This document shows positions 57,873 to 64,000 of a DNA stretch of 64,000 nucleotides, in pieces (the stretch's first letter is position 1; each line of letters opens with the position of its first letter). The notes under the pieces are model-generated. The model saw nothing but the letters and a program-made list of their open reading frames with translations. It did no database searches and was not told where the DNA came from. The position numbers were made by a program, and so were the translations under genes. This stretch comes from Enterobacillus tribolii. Its GTDB lineage: Bacteria; Pseudomonadota; Gammaproteobacteria; Enterobacterales; Enterobacteriaceae. The DNA is taken from contig NZ_QRAP01000005.1 of assembly GCF_003363015.1 (NCBI RefSeq), positions 266,820-330,819 on the forward strand. Reading direction: 5' to 3'.

Positions 57873-58859
57873 ATGCTGCTGGCCACCATGTTGTTGATAA
57901 TTGGTTTGGTATTATTGGTCTATGGCGCAGACCGTTTGGTGTACGGCGCAGCGGCAATCGCACGATCTTCCGGAGTTTCCCCGATGACCATCGGGATGAC
58001 CATCGTCGGCGTCGGCACCAGCCTGCCCGAGCTTACCGTGGCGACCACCGCCGCGATGAATTACCAGCCGGACACCGCCATCGGCACGGTGCTGGGCTCC
58101 AACATCGCCAACATTCTGCTGATTCTGGGCTGTACCGCCCTTATCCGGCCGCTTTCGGTACGTTCTGATATTCTGAAACGTGAGCTGCCGCTAATGTTAG
58201 CCGCAACCGTCCTGTGCGGCCTGGTGCTGTATGACAGCCAGCTGACGTTCCTTAACGGCGTGCTGCTGCTGGCGGCGTTTGCCGGGTTTATCTGGCTGAT
58301 GCTGAAAATCGCCCGGCAGGCGACCCACGAAACAGGGCGCGATCCGCTCACTGACGAACAGATGGCCGAGCTGCCGGCAGACACCAGCACCACGGTCGCG
58401 GTGCTGTGGATGGCGCTGGGGCTGATTATGCTGCCGCTGGCGGCCCGCATCGTCACCGACAACGGCATCGTGGTGGCACGTTATTTCGGCGTCAGCGAAC
58501 TGGCTATCGGCCTGACCATCATCGCCGTCGGCACCAGCCTGCCCGAACTGGCGACCTCCATCGCCGGCGCGATAAAAGGCGAGCATGACATGGTTTTGGG
58601 CAATATTATTGGCTCAAATATCTGTAACATACTGTTGGTGCTGGGGATCCCGGCACTGTTTTTCCCCGGCGGCGCCATCGACCCCAGCGCCTTCGCCAGG
58701 GACTACTGGGTGATGCTGGGCGTCAGCATCGTCCTCTGCGTGCTGTGTATGCGGCGCCGGCACAGCATCGGCCATACGGCCGGCGCCCTGCTGGTATGCG
58801 GATTTATCGCCTACGTGGCGCTGCTGTTCAGCCAGCACGCCGCGGAATTTATTCAATGA
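57873..58859 (+). CDS. yrbG: Calcium/sodium antiporter family protein YrbG
   Basis: 328 aa CaCA-family membrane exchanger with ten or so transmembrane helices and two inverted alpha repeats: VGVGTSLPELTVATTAAM with GSNIANILLILG, and AVGTSLPELATSIAGAIKG with GSNICNILLVLG. A Na+/Ca2+ exchange role is inferred from the family; physiological substrate unproven. First gene of the operon with kdsD. Shine-Dalgarno AAAGGA. Confidence 0.93.
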   Translation: MLLATMLLIIGLVLLVYGADRLVYGAAAIARSSGVSPMTIGMTIVGVGTSLPELTVATTAAMNYQPDTAIGTVLGSNIANILLILGCTALIRPLSVRSDILKRELPLMLAATVLCGLVLYDSQLTFLNGVLLLAAFAGFIWLMLKIARQATHETGRDPLTDEQMAELPADTSTTVAVLWMALGLIMLPLAARIVTDNGIVVARYFGVSELAIGLTIIAVGTSLPELATSIAGAIKGEHDMVLGNIIGSNICNILLVLGIPALFFPGGAIDPSAFARDYWVMLGVSIVLCVLCMRRRHSIGHTAGALLVCGFIAYVALLFSQHAAEFIQ

Positions 58860-58923
58860 GCGTCGGTCTTAGATCATTAAGTCCCTGAGACGGCAACCAC
58901 CAGGAACCAAGCGGAAAAAGCAC

Positions 58924-59910
58924 ATGTCACATTCAGATTTGCAGCCGGGATTCAGCTTCCAGCAAGCCGGTAAACAGGTTCTCCGCACTGAGCGGGACGG
59001 TATCGTTCATCTGGAACAGTACATTAACCACGATTTCGACCGCGCCTGCGAAATGATGATCCATTGCAGCGGCAAAGTCGTGGTAATGGGCATGGGCAAA
59101 TCCGGCCACATCGGCCGGAAAATCGCCGCTACCCTGGCCAGCACCGGCACCCCGGCGTTTTTCGTCCATCCCGGCGAAGCCAGCCACGGTGATTTGGGCA
59201 TGATTACCGCGCAGGACGTGGTGATCGCCATTTCCAACTCCGGCGAGTCCGGTGAAATCCTGGCGCTGATCCCGGTCTTAAAACGCCTGCAGGTCCGGCT
59301 GATCTGCATGACCAGCAATCCCGACAGCGCAATGGGCAAAGCCGCTGACATTCATCTGTGCATCAAAGTGCCTCAGGAAGCCTGCCCGCTGGGCCTGGCG
59401 CCGACCAGCAGCACCACCGCGACGCTGGTAATGGGCGACGCGCTGGCCGTCGCCATGCTCCAGGCGCGCGGCTTCACCGCCGAAGATTTCGCCCTGTCCC
59501 ATCCGGGCGGCGCGCTGGGGCGCAAGCTGCTGCTGCGCGTCAGCGACATCATGCATTCCGGCGACGAGATCCCGCACGTCAGCCCCGACGCCTCGCTGCG
59601 CGACGCGCTGCTGGAAATCACGCGCAAAAACCTGGGCCTGACCGTTATCTGCGACGATCTGATGAAGATCAAAGGTATCTTTACCGATGGCGACCTGCGC
59701 CGGATCTTCGACATGGGCATCGATCTCAATAACGCCAAAATCGCCGACGTCATGACCGGCGGCGGCATCCGCGTACGCCCGGAAACCCTGGCCGTTGACG
59801 CGCTGAACCTGATGCAATCGCGTCACATCACTTCGCTGCTGGTGGCCGACGGCGATCTCTTGATCGGCGTAGTCCACATGCATGATATGCTGCGCGCTGG
59901 CGTAGTTTAA
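58924..59910 (+). CDS. kdsD: D-arabinose 5-phosphate isomerase
   Basis: 328 aa. SIS sugar isomerase domain about 40-180 (GKVVVMGMGKSGHIGRKIAATLASTGTPAFFVHPGEASHGD) and two CBS domains about 205-328. It makes arabinose-5-P from ribulose-5-P, the first step to Kdo for LPS. Length equals E. coli KdsD. Stands between yrbG and kdsC in the conserved order. Confidence 0.96.
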   Translation: MSHSDLQPGFSFQQAGKQVLRTERDGIVHLEQYINHDFDRACEMMIHCSGKVVVMGMGKSGHIGRKIAATLASTGTPAFFVHPGEASHGDLGMITAQDVVIAISNSGESGEILALIPVLKRLQVRLICMTSNPDSAMGKAADIHLCIKVPQEACPLGLAPTSSTTATLVMGDALAVAMLQARGFTAEDFALSHPGGALGRKLLLRVSDIMHSGDEIPHVSPDASLRDALLEITRKNLGLTVICDDLMKIKGIFTDGDLRRIFDMGIDLNNAKIADVMTGGGIRVRPETLAVDALNLMQSRHITSLLVADGDLLIGVVHMHDMLRAGVV

Positions 59911-59936
59911 AACTCCTTGCGGTTAAGGAACGTTTG

Positions 59937-60515
59937 ATGAATGAAAATCCGGTGAGCGTCGCCACCTGTTATGGTCCGACGGATGCGTCGGTGATGGTCC
60001 GGGCGGAAAAGATCCGCCTGCTGATTTGCGACGTTGACGGCGTGTTATCCGATGGCCTGATCTACATGGGCAATCAGGGCGAAGAACTGAAAGCGTTCAA
60101 CGTACGCGACGGTTACGGCATCCGCTGCCTGATCACCCAGGGCGTTGAGGTCGCCATCATTACCGGTCGCACCTCCCAATTAGTAGCGGATCGTGCCACG
60201 ACGCTCGGCATTAGCCACCTCTATCAGGGACAATCTGATAAACTGCTCGCCTTTAACCAACTCCTCGGACAACTGAACCTGAAACCGGAACAGGTTGCCT
60301 ATATCGGCGACGATTTAATCGACTGGCCGGTGATGGACAAAGTGGGTCTTCCCGTTGCCGTCGCCGACGCTCACCCGCTGTTGCTGCAACGCGTTGCGCA
60401 ACGGAGCGGCTACGTCACCCGCATCGCGGGCGGGCGCGGCGCGGTGCGTGAGCTTTGCGATCTGATCCTTCAGGCTCAGGGCAAACTGGACGAGGCCAAA
60501 GGGTTATCTATATGA
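59937..60515 (+). CDS. kdsC: 3-deoxy-D-manno-octulosonate 8-phosphate phosphatase
   Basis: 192 aa HAD phosphatase (C0 subfamily, tetramer). Motif I LLICDVDGVLSDGLIYMG, motif II in AIITGRTS, motif IV YIGDDLIDWPVM. It removes phosphate from Kdo-8-P. The ATG at 59937 is used (TTG at 59934 is an alternative), with TTAAGGAA upstream. The end overlaps lptC (ATGA). Confidence 0.96.
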   Translation: MNENPVSVATCYGPTDASVMVRAEKIRLLICDVDGVLSDGLIYMGNQGEELKAFNVRDGYGIRCLITQGVEVAIITGRTSQLVADRATTLGISHLYQGQSDKLLAFNQLLGQLNLKPEQVAYIGDDLIDWPVMDKVGLPVAVADAHPLLLQRVAQRSGYVTRIAGGRGAVRELCDLILQAQGKLDEAKGLSI

Positions 60516-61090
60516 GCAAAACCAAACGTTGGCTGATCCTGCTACTGACGCTGGCCGTGCTGGCCCTGATCGGCTGGAACCTGGCAGACATAGGCGAGGA
60601 CAACACACCGCAGGCGAACGATCCCAGCGAACCGACTTACCAAAGTGAACATACGATTACCGTGGTTTACGATCCAACTGGTAAACTAAACTATAAGCTC
60701 CTGGCGGACGACGTGCGTCATTTCGCGCCCCAGGAAACCAATTGGTTTACTAAGCCGGTGCTGACCACATTTGACAAAAACGCATTGCCGACCTGGTCGA
60801 TCCGTTCCGATCAGGCCATGTTGACCAATAACAAAATGTTATATCTTTACGGCAACGTTGAAGTAAACAGCTTGACGGCGACCTCGCAACTGGAAAGGAT
60901 CACTACTGATAAAGCACAAGTAAATTTGATCACACAGGATGTGAGTTCTGATGACGAAGTAACGCTTTACGGAACAAACTTCACCTCTCACGGATTAAAA
61001 ATGCGCGGCAACATGCGGGACAAAACCGCCAGGCTGATTGATAAGGTAACTTCAAACTATGAAATTCAGAAAAAACCAGAAAATAAATAA
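60512..61090 (+). CDS. lptC: LPS export protein LptC
   Basis: 192 aa. N-terminal transmembrane helix (about 6-25) and a periplasmic beta-jellyroll (YQSEHTITVVYDPTGKLNYKLLADDVRHFAPQETNWFTKPV, in short parts). It receives LPS from LptB2FG and passes it to LptA. Overlaps kdsC by 4 nt and lptA by 32 nt, so expression is tightly coupled. Confidence 0.95.
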   Translation: MSKTKRWLILLLTLAVLALIGWNLADIGEDNTPQANDPSEPTYQSEHTITVVYDPTGKLNYKLLADDVRHFAPQETNWFTKPVLTTFDKNALPTWSIRSDQAMLTNNKMLYLYGNVEVNSLTATSQLERITTDKAQVNLITQDVSSDDEVTLYGTNFTSHGLKMRGNMRDKTARLIDKVTSNYEIQKKPENK

Positions 61091-61631
61091 CCTTTTCATT
61101 GCCGGCCTGATGTTGGCCGCCAGTTTACCGGCCTTAGCCGTTACCGGTGACACCGACAAGCCGATCAACATCAACTCCATACAGCAGTCGCTGGACATGC
61201 AAAGCAATACGGTGACGTTTACCGGCAGCGTGGTGGTTACCCAAGGCACGATCAAGATCAACGCCGACAAAGTGGTTGTGATCCGTCCCAGCGGCCAGCA
61301 GGGCAAAGAGGTGGTTGAGGCCTACGGCAATCCGGTCACTTTCTACCAGATGCAGGACAGCGGCAAGCCGGTGAGCGGCCACAGCCAAAAACTGCGCTAC
61401 GAACTGGAAAAGGATTTCGTCATCCTGACCGGCAACGCTTACCTGGAACAGCTGGACAGCAACGTCAAGGGCGACAAGATCACCTACCTGGTTAAAGAGC
61501 AGAAAATGGAAGCGTTCAGCGACAAAGGCAGCCGCGTCAACACCGTGCTGATCCCGTCGCAGCTCCAGGATAAGGGCAACAGCGCCGGCAAGTCCCAGAC
61601 CAAACCTGCACCGCAGAAAAAGAGTAACTGA
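61059..61631 (+). CDS. lptA: Periplasmic LPS bridge protein LptA
   Basis: 190 aa with signal peptide (about 1-27, ending LPALA). OstA-type beta-jellyroll: ININSIQQSLDMQSNTVTFTGSVVVTQGTIKINADKVVVIRP and YLEQLDSNVKGDKITYLVKEQKMEAFSDKG (in short parts). Oligomerises to bridge LptC and LptD. The start lies inside lptC. Confidence 0.96.
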   Translation: MKFRKNQKINNLFIAGLMLAASLPALAVTGDTDKPININSIQQSLDMQSNTVTFTGSVVVTQGTIKINADKVVVIRPSGQQGKEVVEAYGNPVTFYQMQDSGKPVSGHSQKLRYELEKDFVILTGNAYLEQLDSNVKGDKITYLVKEQKMEAFSDKGSRVNTVLIPSQLQDKGNSAGKSQTKPAPQKKSN

Positions 61632-61637
61632 TTCTTT

Positions 61638-62363
61638 ATGGCAACGTTAATTGCTGAAAACCTGGCTAAATCCTACAAAGGACGCCGGGTGGTGGAAAAC
61701 GTCAGTCTGACGGTAAACTCCGGCGAGATCGTCGGCCTGCTCGGCCCGAACGGGGCCGGTAAAACCACCACATTTTATATGGTAGTGGGCATCGTCCCGC
61801 GCGACGCCGGCCGGATCGAAATCGACAACGAAGACATCAGCCTGCTGCCCCTGCATGCCCGTGCCCGCCGCGGCATCGGCTATCTGCCGCAGGAAGCCTC
61901 CATTTTCCGGCGTCTCAGCGTTTACGATAACCTGATGGCGGTGCTGGAAATCCGCGAGGATTTGACGCGCGAGCAGCGCGCCGATCGCGCCAACGAGTTG
62001 CTGGAAGAGTTCCACATCGCCCATCTGCGCGATAACCTCGGCCAATCGCTTTCCGGCGGTGAACGGCGCCGGGTGGAGATCGCCCGCGCGCTGGCGGCGA
62101 ACCCGAAGTTTATCTTGTTGGACGAACCCTTCGCCGGCGTTGACCCTATCTCCGTTATCGACATCAAGAAAATCATCGAACACTTGCGCGATCGCGGGCT
62201 GGGGGTGCTCATCACCGACCATAACGTACGCGAGACGCTGGACGTGTGCGAACGCGCCTACATCGTCAGTCAGGGCAACCTGATCGCGCACGGCACGCCG
62301 GATCAGGTCATGACGGACGAGCAGGTAAAACGCGTCTATCTGGGAGAAGAGTTCCGCCTGTAA
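61638..62363 (+). CDS. lptB: LPS export ABC ATPase LptB
   Basis: 241 aa. Walker [11 protein letters not shown]-loop [12 protein letters not shown], signature [19 protein letters not shown], Walker [15 protein letters not shown]-loop ITDHNVRE. It powers LPS extraction with LptFG (encoded elsewhere). Six bp after lptA. Essential in most Gram-negatives. Confidence 0.97.
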   Translation: MATLIAENLAKSYKGRRVVENVSLTVNSGEIVGLLGPNGAGKTTTFYMVVGIVPRDAGRIEIDNEDISLLPLHARARRGIGYLPQEASIFRRLSVYDNLMAVLEIREDLTREQRADRANELLEEFHIAHLRDNLGQSLSGGERRRVEIARALAANPKFILLDEPFAGVDPISVIDIKKIIEHLRDRGLGVLITDHNVRETLDVCERAYIVSQGNLIAHGTPDQVMTDEQVKRVYLGEEFRL

Positions 62364-62428
62364 CCGAATACACAGAATTCCGCGCAAGCCGTGCCTCGTC
62401 CGGCTTTCGCGTCAACGGAAAAAGAATG

Positions 62429-63862
62429 ATGAAGCAAGGTTTGCAACTCAGGCTAAGCCAGCAACTGGCGATGACTCCTCAGCTCCAGCAGGCGATTCGC
62501 CTGTTACAGCTGTCTACGCTTGAACTCCAGCAGGAGATCCAGCAGGCGCTGGAGAGTAATCCCTTACTGGAGCAAACCGATATTCATGACGAAATCGAGG
62601 CGCCGGCGAACGATGACGACGAGGTGCTGGACACCCGCGAAGCCCTCGAACAGCCAGACATGCCGGAAGAACTGCCGCTCGACGCCACCTGGGATGAAAT
62701 TTACACCGCCGGCACGCCGTCCGGCACCGGCACCGACTACAGCGATGAAGAGCTGCCCGTCTACCAGGGCGAAACCACGCAGACCCTCCAGGACTACCTG
62801 ATGTGGCAGGTGGAGCTGACCCCGTTCACCGATACGGATCGCGCGATCGCCACCGCCATCGTAGACGCCGTCGACGATACCGGTTATCTCACCTCCTCGC
62901 TGGAGGACATTCTGGAAAGCCTGGGTGACGAAAATGTCACGCAGGAAGAAGTTGAAGCCGTACTCAAGCGCGTGCAGCGTTTCGACCCGGTCGGCGTCGC
63001 CGCCCGCGACCTGCGCGACTGCCTGCTGGTGCAACTATCGCAGTTCACGCCGGAAACGCCCTACCTGAACGATGCGCGCCTGATCGTCGATCAGCATCTC
63101 GATCTGCTGGCCAATCACGATTTTCGAAATCTGATGCGTTCGACTAAGCTGAAAGAAGACGTGCTCAAAGAAGCCATGCAGCTGATTCAGTCACTCGATC
63201 CACGCCCCGGTCTTTCGGTAAATACCGGCGAATCCGATTATGTGATTCCTGACGTGTTGGTGCATAAGCATCACGGAAAGTGGACGGTCGAACTGAATCA
63301 GGACAGCGTGCCGCGCCTGCGCATCAATCAGCAATATGCCGCGCTGGGCAGCCAGACGCGCAACGACAGCGACAGCCAGTTCATCCGCAGCAACCTGCAG
63401 GAAGCCAAGTGGCTGATCAAAAGCCTGGAAAGCCGCAACGACACGTTGCTGAAGGTTTCCCGCTGCATCGTGGAACAGCAGCAGGCGTTTTTTGAGAACG
63501 GCGCAGAATACATGAAGCCCATGGTGCTGGCCGATATCGCTCAACAGGTTGAGATGCATGAATCCACGATCTCCCGCGTCACGACCCAAAAGTTTCTGCA
63601 CAGCCCACGCGGCATTTTTGAACTAAAATATTTTTTCTCCAGCCATGTCAGCACCGAAGACGGTGGGGAGGCCTCCTCCACGGCGATTCGCGCGCTGGTG
63701 AAAAAACTGATCGCGGCGGAAAACCCCGCCAAACCGCTCAGCGACAGCAAGCTTGCGACCATGCTGGCAGATCAGGGCATCATGGTTGCAAGACGTACCG
63801 TCGCCAAGTATCGTGAGTCTTTGTCCATCCCGCCGTCAAACCAGCGTAAGCAGTTAGTTTGA
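62429..63862 (+). CDS. rpoN: RNA polymerase sigma-54 factor
   Basis: 477 aa, as in E. coli. Region I is Gln/Leu-rich ([39 protein letters not shown], in short parts), region II acidic (about 50-110), then the core-binding domain, an HTH and the RpoN box [10 protein letters not shown] near the C-terminus (about 455). It directs transcription at -24/-12 promoters with enhancer-binding proteins. The start at 62429 matches E. coli; a second ATG one codon earlier is possible. Confidence 0.97.
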   Translation: MKQGLQLRLSQQLAMTPQLQQAIRLLQLSTLELQQEIQQALESNPLLEQTDIHDEIEAPANDDDEVLDTREALEQPDMPEELPLDATWDEIYTAGTPSGTGTDYSDEELPVYQGETTQTLQDYLMWQVELTPFTDTDRAIATAIVDAVDDTGYLTSSLEDILESLGDENVTQEEVEAVLKRVQRFDPVGVAARDLRDCLLVQLSQFTPETPYLNDARLIVDQHLDLLANHDFRNLMRSTKLKEDVLKEAMQLIQSLDPRPGLSVNTGESDYVIPDVLVHKHHGKWTVELNQDSVPRLRINQQYAALGSQTRNDSDSQFIRSNLQEAKWLIKSLESRNDTLLKVSRCIVEQQQAFFENGAEYMKPMVLADIAQQVEMHESTISRVTTQKFLHSPRGIFELKYFFSSHVSTEDGGEASSTAIRALVKKLIAAENPAKPLSDSKLATMLADQGIMVARRTVAKYRESLSIPPSNQRKQLV

Positions 63863-63886
63863 CCATCACAGAGAAGGAAGACATCT

Positions 63887-64000
63887 ATGCAGCTCAATAT
63901 TACCGGACACCATCTTGAAATTACCGATGCTTTGCGTGATTTCATTAATACTAAGTTCGCCAAGCTGGAGCAGTTTTTCGATCGTATCAATCAGGTTAAC
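63887..64000 (+). CDS. hpf: Ribosome hibernation promoting factor (partial, cut by window end)
   Basis: The first 38 codons are visible: MQLNITGHHLEITDALRDFI and NTKFAKLEQFFDRINQVN, which is the Hpf/RaiA fold start. Hpf stabilises 100S ribosome dimers in stationary phase. It follows rpoN by 24 bp with GAAGGAAG, as in E. coli. The rest lies beyond the window. Confidence 0.93.
   Translation, partial: MQLNITGHHLEITDALRDFINTKFAKLEQFFDRINQVN

Overview
The window is a chromosomal segment of a member of the Enterobacterales. The core proteins (ArcB, GltB, DiaA, SspB, RsmI, Lpt, Mla, RpoN) read almost residue for residue like E. coli proteins known from memory. Gene adjacencies such as dolP-mtgA and degS-murA, and hpaG carried as two separate genes, suggest a Serratia-like or related genus (Yersiniaceae/Pectobacteriaceae) rather than Escherichia. 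No database search was possible, so genus level is inference.

Region 1 (1-3840) is the end of a 4-hydroxyphenylacetate / homoprotocatechuate meta-cleavage cluster: hpaE, hpaG2 and hpaG1 on the minus strand, overlapping by ATGA, and the divergent MarR-type repressor gene hpaR.

Region 2 (about 3850-24350) is accessory and much more AT-rich, especially 5.9-15.8 kb. It starts with the tail of an IS256-family transposase. Then come a GNAT acetyltransferase, a decayed IS2-like element, a small cysteine-containing peptide with a colicin-V-style double-glycine leader, and a ruined ParE-like toxin gene. After these lies a dense block of regulators: a CSS-EAL phosphodiesterase, five LuxR-HTH proteins (one fused to a PapI/FaeA-like winged helix), and a ToxR/MarT-like membrane regulator with its FidL-like partner. 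The fragment of a lost usher gene sits among them. The block leads into a ten-gene chaperone/usher fimbrial operon (15.8-24.3 kb) with one usher, two chaperones, six pilin-type subunits and a two-domain tip adhesin.

Region 3 (24.38-27.56 kb) is a 3.1-kb segment bounded by perfect 53-bp direct repeats; the right copy is the 3' end of rnpB (RNase P RNA). It carries a translationally coupled pair: a 223-aa protein of unknown family and an XRE-HTH/ImmA-IrrE (M78) metallopeptidase. It also holds two small exported-protein genes, one frameshifted. This looks like a mobile-element remnant integrated at rnpB, with a toxin-antitoxin or phage-defence candidate as cargo. It is the most interesting part of the window together with the double-glycine peptide and the LuxR-PapI fusion.

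Region 4 (27.5-64 kb) is conserved core. It runs rnpB-rsmI // lpoA-yraN-diaA-dolP // mtgA-elbB // arcZ sRNA and arcB // yhcC // gltBD // nanE // sspAB // rplM-rpsI // zapE // zapG-degQ-degS // murA, ibaG, mlaFEDCB // yrbG-kdsD-kdsC-lptCAB-rpoN-hpf (cut by the window end). These genes serve rRNA modification, peptidoglycan synthesis, redox signalling, glutamate synthesis, ribosome assembly, envelope proteolysis, outer-membrane lipid asymmetry, Kdo/LPS transport and sigma-54 transcription.
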